This document shows, piece by piece, positions 1 to 9,207 of a stretch of 35,116 bases of DNA; the first letter of the stretch is position 1, and every line of letters starts with the position of its first letter. This DNA is from CAZRDB01 sp964598695 (GTDB lineage Bacteria > Armatimonadota > Zipacnadia > UBA1398): NCBI GenBank assembly GCA_964598695.1, contig CAZRDB010000031.1:1-35116 (forward strand), given 5' to 3'. Under the pieces are notes generated by a model. The model was not told the DNA's origin. It was given only the letters and a program-made list of their open reading frames with translations, and did no database searches. A program made the translations under genes and the position numbers.

Positions 1-666
1 CTCTGCCGGCGGATCGGCGACACCCTCGAGGGCGCGCCGTGCCTCGATCGGCCACGCCACCGTTTCTTCCTGATCCTCGACGAGGGACGATGGACCTTCG
101 GCCGGTTGCTCGAGCGCAACACGACCGACTGGAACCCGCGCATCTACAAGCCTTTCACGTTCACCGCCAGCCTCGGACCCATGCTGGCCCGCGCCGCGGT
201 GAATCTCGTCGCGCGGCAGGGGGAGTGCATCGTCGACCCGTGCTGCGGCTCGGGGACGATCGTCATCGAGGCGGAGTCGATCGGGATCCGCGCCGCCGGG
301 TTCGACATCCTGCACGACATGCCGGCGCGCGCGGCCGGCAACGCGCGGGCGTTGGGGGTCCCGACGGTGTTCGGGGTCGCCGACGTGCGCTCGCTGGCGG
401 GCTCCTTCGACGCGGTTGTGACCAACCTCCCGTACGACGTGATGACCCGTGTGCCCGACGACTTCTACGCGGAGTCACTGGCCAACTTCGCGCGGCTCGC
501 GCCCCGCGCCGCGTTCTTCGCGTCGCGCGATCTCTCGGCGACGGCCGAGGGGGCCGGTCTCGCGATGCGCGCCGTCATCCCGTGCCGCAAGCACTCGGTC
601 CGCCGCTACCTGCACGTCGCCGAGACCCGGCGCGAGGGAACCAAGGACTCCGCGCGGCAGTCCTGA
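1..666 (+). CDS. TRM11/RlmL-like RNA guanine-N2 methyltransferase, 5' truncated
   Basis: This gene enters from the left edge and is open from base 1 to the TGA at 664-666, so only about 221 C-terminal codons are present. It reads as the Rossmann methyltransferase half of the THUMP/UPF0020 family, which methylates guanine N2 in tRNA or 23S rRNA with S-adenosylmethionine. The SAM-binding motif is DPCCGSGTIVIEA (bases 235-273). A NLPYD tetrad-like motif IV (bases 424-438), the position of the usual [DN]PP[YF], forms the catalytic pocket. The WNPRIYKPFTF stretch before motif I resembles the linker that precedes the catalytic domain. An N-terminal THUMP domain is expected upstream but lies outside the window. 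The substrate (tRNA versus rRNA) cannot be decided from this fragment. Confidence 0.8.
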   Translation, partial: LCRRIGDTLEGAPCLDRPRHRFFLILDEGRWTFGRLLERNTTDWNPRIYKPFTFTASLGPMLARAAVNLVARQGECIVDPCCGSGTIVIEAESIGIRAAGFDILHDMPARAAGNARALGVPTVFGVADVRSLAGSFDAVVTNLPYDVMTRVPDDFYAESLANFARLAPRAAFFASRDLSATAEGAGLAMRAVIPCRKHSVRRYLHVAETRREGTKDSARQS

Positions 667-690
667 ATGGAGAGGGGAAGGAGGTCGCGC

Positions 691-1695
691 GTGCGGTTCA
701 GCCACTGCCTCGGCATCTCGCTGGCCCTGCACCTGGCGGTGCTGGGCGTCGTGCGTCTCCGCGGTGCGACGGAGCTGCTCCCCACGGCAACGCCGGAGTC
801 CCCGCCGGTCGAGGTCCGCGTGCTCGACGAGGTCCCGATCGTCGAGGAGACTCCTCCCGAGGCGCTCCCCGAGGGGCCGATCGTGGGGCCCTCCGCCGAG
901 GTCCAGGCGATCCGCCGGGGCCTGGGCGTGCTCTCCCCCGCGCCCGCTCCGCGCGCCCCCGACGCTCGCTGGAGCGAGACCCGCGCGCCGGGCCCGGGCG
1001 GCCCGACCGGGGGCGTCGCCGACCCCTCACGTCCACCGGCCCCATCGGAGCCCGATCTCTTCGACCTTCCCGTGAGCGCTCCGACAGCGCGCGGGTCCGA
1101 CGTGACGGCCTCCGAGGCGCCCGGCCGGTCCCAGCCGGACGCGCCCCCCACCCGTATCGAGCCCGACGCGCCGGCGTCGGAGACGCACGCCCCTCCGGCC
1201 GCCCCCGTGGGCGACACGGGCGTGGGCTCCGGTTCCGGCGGATCGGACGCTGTGGGCGCGGGCCCGGCGCCTCCCGCCGCTGGAGCGGGACCCGCCCCAG
1301 CCGGTCCCGGTGAAGGCCGGAGCGGCGCGGGCGCCGGGGGCGAGGGAGCGGGCGGACGGCCGGACGGGACTCCGGGCGCGGGCTCGCCTAGCGGGTCGGG
1401 CCAGGGCGCATCGGGCAGCGGTGCGGGGCCGGCGCCCTCGAAGCCCAAGCCGAAGCCCCGCAAGGGCGCGCGAACGCCTCCCTTCCCCCGCAGCCGGGAG
1501 ATGCAGCGACTCGAGATTCACGGGACGGTCCGGCTGCGGCTGACGATCGATAGCGCCGGGCGTGTGGTCGAGGCGAGCGTGATCTCGCGGAGCGGCCACC
1601 CCGAGTACGATGAGCAGGTCGCCAACTGGGTCCGGGAGCAATGGAGCTACCCCGAGGGCCAGGGGGGAAGCCGCACCGTCGGGGTCTCGTTCTAG
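691..1695 (+). CDS. TonB-like energy transducer protein
   Basis: Predicted inner-membrane-anchored periplasmic protein of about 334 residues with TonB architecture. A short basic N-terminus is followed by one membrane helix (about residues 4-22, LGISLALHLAVLGVV), then a very long Pro/Gly/Ala-rich linker (about 30-265). The C-terminal domain (about 275-334) contains IHGTVRLRLTIDSAGRVVEASV and the family's typical GHPEYDEQV segment. Family members pass proton-motive energy from ExbB/ExbD to outer-membrane receptors. An ATG directly after the methyltransferase stop (667) is in frame. I prefer the GTG at 691 because GGAAGGAGG ends six bases before it, whereas 667 has no ribosome binding site. No exbBD or receptor gene is nearby, so its partner is unknown. 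The linker is unusually Gly/Ala-rich for TonB, partly reflecting base composition. Confidence 0.8.
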   Translation: MRFSHCLGISLALHLAVLGVVRLRGATELLPTATPESPPVEVRVLDEVPIVEETPPEALPEGPIVGPSAEVQAIRRGLGVLSPAPAPRAPDARWSETRAPGPGGPTGGVADPSRPPAPSEPDLFDLPVSAPTARGSDVTASEAPGRSQPDAPPTRIEPDAPASETHAPPAAPVGDTGVGSGSGGSDAVGAGPAPPAAGAGPAPAGPGEGRSGAGAGGEGAGGRPDGTPGAGSPSGSGQGASGSGAGPAPSKPKPKPRKGARTPPFPRSREMQRLEIHGTVRLRLTIDSAGRVVEASVISRSGHPEYDEQVANWVREQWSYPEGQGGSRTVGVSF

Positions 1696-1701
1696 CTCGG
1701 A

Positions 1702-2982
1702 CTAGCCGCCGAGCGGGGGGAGCCCGTGGAACTCGCGGTGGGCGTTGTACATCGCGACGAGGTTCGCGGGGGGCGTCAGCGGCTGGACGTTGTGGATCGG
1801 GTTGAAGACGAAGCCCCCGCCCGGCGACAGGATCTCCAGTCGCTCCAGGACCTCGGCGCGGACCTCCTCGGGGGTCCCGAAGGGCAGCGTGTGCTGCGTG
1901 TCGACCGCCGCCCCCCAGAAGGTGATCCGGTCCCCGTAGGCCCGCTTGAGGTGGCGTGGGTCCATGCCTTCGGCGGAGAGCTGCACCGGGTTCAGGATGT
2001 CGAAGCCCGCCTCGATCAAGTCGCCGATCAGCGGCTCGATCGCGCCGCAGGAGTGGGCGAAGGTCTTCCAGGGCGTGTGGGCGTGGATCCAGTGGTTGAC
2101 CTCGAGATGGAACGGCTTGAAGAGCTGCCGGTACGACTCGACCGAGGCGAACAGCCCCCGCTGGGTGCCGAAGTCGGTCCCCGTGAGCATCGCGACGTCG
2201 ATCAGGTCGCCGGCGACCTCGGCGATGCGCTCGAGGTTGGCGAGGCCGATCTCGCACTGCTGCTCGAACACTGCCCGGACGTACTCGGGCCTGAGCGCGA
2301 GCGACATGTACCACTCGGCGACGTCGCGGATCCCGCGCGGACGCTTCAGCCACGGGGCCGGCACGAGCGCGATGTCGCCGAACGCGAGCCCGCCGATCAC
2401 GGCTACGACGGCGCGCTCGGAGCCCGCGCGGATCCGCTCGGCATGGGCCCGGATGTGCGCCAGCTCGGCATCGGAGATGGGAGCGAACTCCTCGAGGTTG
2501 TCGGCCGGGTCGAGCCGATCCTCGTCGATGGGATCCTGGCGGATGATCGTGTCGAAGTAGAAGCCGTCCTTCGGCAGCCGCCCGCTCGGGGGCGCGCTGC
2601 GGTCCCCTTCCGGGTAGAGGAGCAGGTCGCCGTTGGGCTCGGGCTCGGAGTTGAACCCCTCGGGCACGAGCACGGGTGTGCCGTCGAACAGCCGCCACGC
2701 GCGCCAGGCCTCGTTCGCGAAGCCGAACAGCGTGCGGTAGGCGGGAATGCCCTCGGTGTCGATTCCGAGGGCACTGCGGAGGTCGTCCTCCACGTTGCCG
2801 AGCATCTGGTAGGGCTCGGTCACGTGGACGCGTGCGCCGGGTGCGTCGAGGCCGAGCGCGGCGCGCAGCCGCGAGAGGGCGCTGGCCGAGATGCCCGTGA
2901 CGGCGGTCGAACCGAGGTCGATCGGCACGCGGTCGGGCTCCCGGTGTGCGAGGGAGGTCAGCAGGCGCTCGCGCGATGTCAC
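1702..2982 (-). CDS. URO-D superfamily protein (uroporphyrinogen decarboxylase/MtaA-like)
   Basis: A 426-residue protein of the uroporphyrinogen-decarboxylase/cobamide methyltransferase superfamily. The N-terminus SRERLLTSLAHREPDRVPID matches the superfamily opening. The C-terminus GGFVFNPIHNVQ...PPANLVAMYNA matches the loop and helix seen in the many MtaA/UroD-like paralogues of PVC and related bacteria. It is longer than true HemE (about 350 residues) and lies in no haem cluster, so haem synthesis is unlikely. A corrinoid-dependent methyl-transfer or unknown role is more plausible, but no corrinoid protein is adjacent. The GTG start at 2982 is preceded on this strand by GGAGGG six bases upstream; the ATG at 3015 lacks such a site. 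The stop lies six bases from the stop of the convergent TonB-like gene. Confidence 0.8.
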   Translation of the reverse strand: MTSRERLLTSLAHREPDRVPIDLGSTAVTGISASALSRLRAALGLDAPGARVHVTEPYQMLGNVEDDLRSALGIDTEGIPAYRTLFGFANEAWRAWRLFDGTPVLVPEGFNSEPEPNGDLLLYPEGDRSAPPSGRLPKDGFYFDTIIRQDPIDEDRLDPADNLEEFAPISDAELAHIRAHAERIRAGSERAVVAVIGGLAFGDIALVPAPWLKRPRGIRDVAEWYMSLALRPEYVRAVFEQQCEIGLANLERIAEVAGDLIDVAMLTGTDFGTQRGLFASVESYRQLFKPFHLEVNHWIHAHTPWKTFAHSCGAIEPLIGDLIEAGFDILNPVQLSAEGMDPRHLKRAYGDRITFWGAAVDTQHTLPFGTPEEVRAEVLERLEILSPGGGFVFNPIHNVQPLTPPANLVAMYNAHREFHGLPPLGG

Positions 2983-3037
2983 GGCGATCCCTCCGATCCT
3001 GTGGGCGCTGTCCACAGCTTCCGCGCCGCTGTGCCGC

Positions 3038-3058
3038 GCTCCTGCCCTGCGCAGGAGC
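3038..3058. repeat. Perfect inverted repeat in divergent promoter region
   Basis: GCTCCTGC and GCAGGAGC are separated by five bases in the space between the leftward URO-D gene and the rightward gene at 3098. An eight-base perfect dyad at this place could be a regulator site or a 5' leader hairpin. I saw no clear sigma-70 boxes beside it. The function is an inference. Confidence 0.3.
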
Positions 3059-3097
3059 GGCCTCCGCGCGGGCGAAAGCTACGCCCGGAGGTGCCCG

Positions 3098-3912
3098 ATG
3101 TCGCAAGACGGTGAGGACCTGACCAGTTTCCGAGGTGTGCTGACGTTCGACACCAGCCTCGACACGATCCACGTGCGCGCAGCGGCCGAGGAGGTGACGC
3201 GCGCGCTGGCCGGGCTGCGTCCGGGCGCGACCGCACACGGCGATGTGGTCGGGCGCGAGATCCCCTTGACCAACCAGGGCTTCCTCGTGGTCGCGTTCGA
3301 GGGCCACGACTGGTGCTGCGCGTAAACTGCCTAACCCCACAACCCGCCGGCCCACGCCCCCACCNNNNNNNNNNCGATCCCCAGCACCCGGCGGCGCTCG
3401 GCGCCGACGACGCGGTGGCGCTCTCGCGCGACCTGGCGACACGCTGCATCCACCTTCGGATCGACGACGAGGATGAGCTGGTGGCCTACGCGCTGCTGGA
3501 GAACGGCGAAGCGATCGAGGAGTACCGCTGCGCGGGCTCGGGGATCGACGACGAGTTCGAGGACTCCGCGGAGTTTGAGGCGGTGCTACGCGCAGAGCTG
3601 GGTCTCACGGGGGCCGAGTGGGACGTCTGGCGCCAGGAGCATTGGTCCGGCGCGACGGCGGAGGAGTACTTCGAGGCGCACCGGGCGGGCGTCGCGTTCT
3701 CGTCGACCCGCCGCGAGGTCGGGGCGAAGTCTCTCGACGATCCCTACTCGTTCGCGGACGCGCTGTTCCAGGAGGAGGGCGTGGCTGACCTGGGACTGCG
3801 GTTCGAGGAGGCCATCGAGCGCGAGAACTGGTCGCCCGGCGAGTCGGCGCGGGTCGAACCCGTGCAGGCGCCCGCGTACCATCGTGTAGACTGGATCTCG
3901 TTGCCGGAGTGA
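3098..3912 (+). CDS. Unknown acidic protein, one gene interrupted by scaffold gap
   Basis: Two pieces look like one gene. The first (3098-about 3317) starts MSQDGEDLTSF with GGAGG five bases upstream and reads about 75 residues to VVAFEGHDW, then meets a stop at 3323. The second is in another frame, begins just after the Ns with DPQHPAALGADDAVALSRDL and ends at 3912. Both pieces are acidic and similar in codon use. The sequence right before the gap (about 3318-3364) has a different, C-run-rich composition and gives no sensible protein. I infer a low-quality contig end, so the true protein is probably about 270 or more residues. I recognise no family; there is no signal peptide or membrane span. 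The next gene, zinc-binding znuA, starts 40 bases downstream, so co-transcription is possible. Confidence 0.6.
3365..3374. other. Assembly gap (10 Ns)
   Basis: Ten consecutive unknown bases of placeholder length join two contigs inside the gene at 3098-3912. The true distance is unknown, and the roughly 45 bases to the left are probably unreliable. Confidence 0.97.
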
Positions 3913-3952
3913 CCGCGAGGGGGCCGCCGCTCCGGTGGCGAGGAGGAACCGA

Positions 3953-4910
3953 ATGTCATCAGGCCGACTGGCGGCGCTCTGCGCCGTGGGCGTGGCGCTC
4001 TGCGCCCTGGGGGCGGGCTGCGGACGGGGACCCGCGCAGGGCGTGGCCCCACCGGGCCCCGCCGCAAGCGGTGAGGCCGCGGTTCAGGTGGTCGTCTGCA
4101 TCGGCCCGCAGGCCTACTTCGTGAAGCGGATCGCGGGAGACCTGGCGACCGTCGAGACACTGGTCGCGCCCGGGCAGTCGCCGCACAGCTACGAGCCGAG
4201 CCCGCGACAGGTCGCCGCGCTGGAGACGGCCGATCTGTACCTTCGGATCGGGCTCCCCTTCGAGGACACGCTGCTCGCGAAGGCCCTCGCGAGCCGGCCT
4301 GCGTTGCCTGTCGCCGACATGCGCGATGGGATTCCCCTCCGCAAGATGGAGGGCCACGCCCACGAGCACGCGCACGGCGATCACGAGGGCCACGCCCCTG
4401 CCGAGGCGCACGAGCCGACCGAGGTCGAGGTCGATCCGCACACCTGGATGGCGCCGAAGCTCGCGATGCGCCAGGCCGAGACCGTCCGCGATGCGCTGAT
4501 CCGGGTCGACGGAGCGCACGAGGCCCAGTACCGCGAGGGGTGCGCCGGACTCACACGAGACCTGGAGGAGGTCGACCGCGAGATCGCCGAGGCCCTCGCG
4601 CCGCTGCGGGGGAAGCCCATGCTCGTCTTCCACCCCGCGTTCGGCTACTTCGCCGACGCCTACGGCCTGCGTCAGATCGCGATCGAGACCGAGGGCAAGG
4701 AGCCGAGCGCGCGCGAGCTGACCGGGCTCATCGCTCGGGCCAAGGAGAACGGCGTGCGCGTGGTCTTCGTGCAGAAGCAGTTCCCCGGCGGAGCGGCGGA
4801 GGCGGTTGCGGAGGCGATCGGCGGGGCCGTGGTGCCGCTCGACGACCTCGCTGAGGACTACCTCGCGAACCTGCGCGCGATCGCGCGGGCCGTCCGGGAG
4901 GGTGTCGGCG

Positions 4911-4924
<14 letters not shown>
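3953..4924 (+). CDS. znuA: Zinc ABC transporter substrate-binding lipoprotein
   Basis: A 323-residue cluster A-I metal-binding protein that captures zinc outside the inner membrane for the adjacent permease and ATPase. A hydrophobic export signal ends at Cys23 (ALGAGC, a loose lipobox), so it is likely a lipoprotein. Metal ligands in the expected order are His78 (SPHSYEPSP), His163 (VDPHTWM), His227 (FHPAFGYF) and probably Asp297 (PLDDLAEDYL). A histidine-rich loop at 135-153 has seven histidines, a trait of zinc rather than manganese members. The ATG at 3953 has AGGAGG six bases upstream, favouring it over the GTG at 3935. Its stop overlaps the ATPase start by 14 bases. I saw no Zur gene and no clear Zur box. 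Confidence 0.93.
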
Positions 4925-5683
<759 letters not shown>

Positions 5684-5708
<25 letters not shown>

Positions 5709-6553
5709 CCGACCACTCGTTCCTCCAGTGCGCCTTGTCCGCGGGCCTCCTCGCGAGCGTCGCTTGCGGCGTGGTGGGGACGTACGTCGCCGCCCGCCGT
5801 GTGACCTACATCGCCGGCGGGATCGCCCACTGCATCCTCGGCGGCATGGGCGCGGCCCGCTACCTGCAGGTCGTGCACGGCTGGGACTGGCTCACCCCGC
5901 TCCAGGGCGCGATCGGCGCCGGATTGTTGGCGGCGGCCGTCATCGGCTTCGTGAGCATGAGGACCCGGGAGCGCGAGGACACGGCGATCAGTGCCCTGTG
6001 GGCGATCGGGATGTCGCTCGGCGTGCTGTTCATTGCGAAGACCCCGGGCTACGGAGAGAACCTGCTCGCCTACCTGTTCGGCAACATCCTGATGGTCAGC
6101 CCTGCCGACCTCAAGCTGATCGCCGGGCTCGACGCCGTGGTCGTGCTCTGCGGGGTGCTCTTCTACGAGCCCCTGCTCGCCGTCTGCTTCGACGAGGAGT
6201 TCTCCCGCCTCCGCGGCATGCGCTCGGACGTCTACTACATGCTGCTGCTGTGCCTGACCGCGCTGACGGTGGTGCTGCTGGTCACGGTCGTCGGGCTCGT
6301 GATGGTGATCGCGCTGCTGAGCCTCCCGGTGGCTGTTGCGAGTCGGTTCTCGCGAACGCTATGGCAGTCGATGGTCCTGGGCGCCGCGTTCAGCGCCCTC
6401 TTCTCGACGGTGGGCCTGGCCGTCAGCTACCAGGCCGATCTCCCGGCCGGCGCGGTGACGATCCTCCTGGTCGGAGCGGCCTACGTGCTGACGCTGGCGG
6501 TCCCCGCGCGGCGGCGCCGGGCCGTCGCGGTGGAGCGGGATGGGCCGGTGTAG
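5684..6553 (+). CDS. znuB: Zinc ABC transporter permease
   Basis: A 289-residue hydrophobic protein of the ABC-3 family (ZnuB/MntB/TroC type), forming the zinc channel with the ATPase and fed by the binding protein. It has about seven to eight membrane helices. Family segments include RRVTYIAGGIAHCILGG near residues 38-54, the cytoplasmic EDTAISALWAIGMSLGVLF, and the helix run with LLSLPVAVASRF. The GTG start at 5684 follows the purine run GGAGGGAGGG by three bases and lies inside the end of the ATPase gene. No terminator is obvious after the stop. The DUF2330 gene begins 71 bases later on the same strand. Confidence 0.93.
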
Positions 6554-6624
6554 CGCGCGTCTGCCTGGCGAGGACTATCGGACAGAGCGTTGTCGCGCGC
6601 GGTACCGGGAGAGGGGCTCGAGGG

Positions 6625-9207
6625 ATGGACACTCGCACCATGCGTTGGGGATCGTGCATCGCTCTCCTGCTCGTCGCGGGAGGCGCTATGGCCGACGGGG
6701 TCTTCGTGCCCGACCGCATGGCTGTCGGCAGCACACGCGGCGCCTCTGCCGCCCAGAAGGCCATCGTCATCCGCGAGGGCGCCGACGAGGTGCTGCTGCT
6801 CCAGACCAGCTACCAGGGGCCGCGCAGCCGCTTCGCCTGGCTGGTGCCGGTGCCGGCCGTCCCGAGCGAGGTCTTCGAGGCCGAGCCCGCCTTCCTCGCG
6901 AGCGTGTTCGCGAGCACGGCGCCGGTGGTCCACACGCGCTCCGCTCGCCCTCACGCGCCGGGGCTTGTCGCGGGCGCGGCCAAGTCGGCGGCGACGGGCT
7001 CAGACAGCGCCGAAGAAGCCGTGACGGTTCACGCGCGCATCGAGGTCGGGGGCTACGACGCCACGGTCCTGAGCGCCTCGGGCGGGGCGCCGCTGCTCGC
7101 GTGGTTGGGGGAGCACGGCTACGGCCTTGACGGCGCGCTGCAGGAGACCCTCGACGACTACGCGTCCCGAGGCTTCGCGTTCGTTGCGCTCCGGTTCCTC
7201 GATGCGTTGACCGAGGGCGACACCACGGCCTTCGATGTCGATCCGATCGGGATCCGGTTCCCGAGCGAGACGCTGTGGTTCCCACTGACCATCTCGCGCG
7301 CCGGGGCGCCGGCCCTGACCTCCCTGCTGCTCTGCGTCGTCGACGAGCAGCCGGTCGAGTGCGCCACGCTCCCGTGCGTGTGGCTCGGCGAGCGTCGGGT
7401 GGCGCTCCCCGCGGGCCGGACCTACGGCGCCGTGCGGCGGGAGCAGACCCGCGCGCCGGGAGGCGGGCCCGCTCTGCTCTGCGAGTACGTGGGCAAGGAG
7501 GGGATCCGGTACGGGGATCTCTCGTACCGGCGCGAGCTGCCCACCAAAGGGGGGCACAAGGGCGGAGGGATCCTGGGCCGCACCGTCACACGCTTCTTCG
7601 GGCTGCTGAGGCCGGAGGAGATGACCGATCTCTCCTTCGATCGCGCGCCGACCCGACCGAGCGACTACCGCGTGCTCATCGAGCGCGAGCCACGTGCCGA
7701 CGCATGGACCCGGCACGGGCTGCGCTGGGGCGGGTTCGCGATGCTTGCGCTGGCCGCGTTGTGGCTGGTCTCGCTCCGCAAGGGGAGGGGAGGCGGGCCG
7801 AGGGGAGCGCTGGCACTGCTGACGCTGGTCGCCATGGGCAGCGCCGCGCTCGCGGGAGGAGGAGACGCGGGCAGTCCGATCGACACGCTCCTCGGCGCAC
7901 TGGACAGCGCCGCCCGAAGCTACCGGGACCACAATGGCTGCTACCCGGCCACGCTCGACGACCTGTACGCCCAGGCGGCTCCCTCGCACGGTCTTGACGA
8001 GAGCGGCAACACGGTGGAACGCGAAGGAGCGTGGCAGCCAGCCCCGCCGGCAAGTGCCGCGACGGAGGAGGCCGGCCGGGCGGGCCTGATCTACGATCCG
8101 CTCAACATCCGGCTCGTGGACTCCGGAGCCTATTCCGTCCGCGTCTCCGGCCAGACCGAGTTCGGCATCAACCGAATCCGCTGGGGGTGGCGGAGGGCGA
8201 GAGCGATCGAGCGCGCGAGCGCCGGGTTGCGCGGGTCTCGCCACAGGGAGACGTTCTGGGGCAACGGGGCCACGGGGACCGCGCTGTTCGACGCGTGCGT
8301 GAGCTGGCGGCAGCGCCTCGAACCCACGATGCCCGTGACGCGCGTGCTCAGCGGCGGCGGGCAGCCCTCGGTCGTCGCCTGCGCAGGCGGCGGGTGGTCG
8401 GACGGCGTACTGGCCAGCCCCCTCGCCGATGTGTGCGCCGCCACGCGCGAGGTGGCGGTTGCGGTGTGGGTGGGCGTGCCTCGCAGCGAGGAGGGGGGCC
8501 GGACCGAGCTGTACGTCATCGGCGCCGGGGGCAAGGCGCGACGCCTGTCCTGGAACGGTCCCGCGACGGGGGGCCGGGCGCTGCGGATCTCGCGCTCCGG
8601 CCGCTACGTCGCGCTCGACCTGGGCAGCCCGTACGGCGGGCAGGCGGTCTCGATCCGCGTGGTCGAGACCGCGACGGGAGCGACGGTCGCGGAGCTTCCC
8701 GCCGTCCGTCTGCTCGACTTCTGCGAGGATGAGCGCGCGCTGTTCGTCACGCAGGGCAGCCTGCTCGCGCGAGCCCGGTGGGACGACGGTAGGATCGAGG
8801 CCTACGAGGGGCTCTCCGGTGCGGCCCCGCCGATCGAGACGCCCGGGGGCCTGATCGCGGCCACCCAAGGCGGCGAGGTCGTACTGGCGAACGGCGCGGA
8901 GCACAAGGCGCTGCTGACCGAGGAGGATCTCCACACGTGCGGCCGGCCGCTCGTCCTCTCGCTGTTCGGCGAGACGGTCGTCGTCGTGGCCGGGCATCGG
9001 CCGCGCGGCGGGAAGTGGGAGGGCGGCGTTGTGGCCGTGCCGCTGTCGGGGGCGCCCGCACGGGTGCTCGGCGCGTGCGAGTGCAGTTCCGACAAGCCGA
9101 CGGCGATCCTGGCGTACCACGCCGGGGGCGTGACGCTCGGTACGGGCACGACACCGTCCGACTGGCGGGTCTCCACCACGAAGGCGGGCGACGCTACCGC
9201 ACGCTGA
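6625..9207 (+). CDS. DUF2330 protein fused to pseudopilin-like and propeller-like domains
   Basis: An 860-residue exported protein. A signal peptide (MRWGSCIALLLVAGGAMA, from the second Met) is followed by a DUF2330 domain of about 330 residues, recognised by ADGVFVPDRM, a stretch on detecting a value (ADEVLLLQTSYQG) and FAWLVPVPAVPSEVFEA. Two hydrophobic segments follow (about 368-385 and 393-410). Then comes SAARSYRDHNGCYPATLDDLYA, which resembles the post-helix part of type II secretion pseudopilins. The last 280 or so residues look like repeated beta blades (RSGRYVALDLGS, ERALFVTQGSLLARARWDDG). DUF2330 has no established function. The ATG at 6625 was chosen for the GAGG just before it; 6640 is the alternative. 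Its last 14 bases overlap the stop of the convergent oxidoreductase gene. Confidence 0.75.
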   Translation: MDTRTMRWGSCIALLLVAGGAMADGVFVPDRMAVGSTRGASAAQKAIVIREGADEVLLLQTSYQGPRSRFAWLVPVPAVPSEVFEAEPAFLASVFASTAPVVHTRSARPHAPGLVAGAAKSAATGSDSAEEAVTVHARIEVGGYDATVLSASGGAPLLAWLGEHGYGLDGALQETLDDYASRGFAFVALRFLDALTEGDTTAFDVDPIGIRFPSETLWFPLTISRAGAPALTSLLLCVVDEQPVECATLPCVWLGERRVALPAGRTYGAVRREQTRAPGGGPALLCEYVGKEGIRYGDLSYRRELPTKGGHKGGGILGRTVTRFFGLLRPEEMTDLSFDRAPTRPSDYRVLIEREPRADAWTRHGLRWGGFAMLALAALWLVSLRKGRGGGPRGALALLTLVAMGSAALAGGGDAGSPIDTLLGALDSAARSYRDHNGCYPATLDDLYAQAAPSHGLDESGNTVEREGAWQPAPPASAATEEAGRAGLIYDPLNIRLVDSGAYSVRVSGQTEFGINRIRWGWRRARAIERASAGLRGSRHRETFWGNGATGTALFDACVSWRQRLEPTMPVTRVLSGGGQPSVVACAGGGWSDGVLASPLADVCAATREVAVAVWVGVPRSEEGGRTELYVIGAGGKARRLSWNGPATGGRALRISRSGRYVALDLGSPYGGQAVSIRVVETATGATVAELPAVRLLDFCEDERALFVTQGSLLARARWDDGRIEAYEGLSGAAPPIETPGGLIAATQGGEVVLANGAEHKALLTEEDLHTCGRPLVLSLFGETVVVVAGHRPRGGKWEGGVVAVPLSGAPARVLGACECSSDKPTAILAYHAGGVTLGTGTTPSDWRVSTTKAGDATAR

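Noticed and set aside
1702..2982. HemE of haem biosynthesis
   Set aside because: The protein is about 70 residues too long, and no other haem gene is adjacent; it fits the MtaA/UroD-like superfamily paralogues better.
2891..3325. Longer N-terminus for the gap-split gene beginning inside the URO-D gene
   Set aside because: It would overlap the divergent URO-D coding region and its ribosome binding site; ATG 3098 has its own GGAGG.
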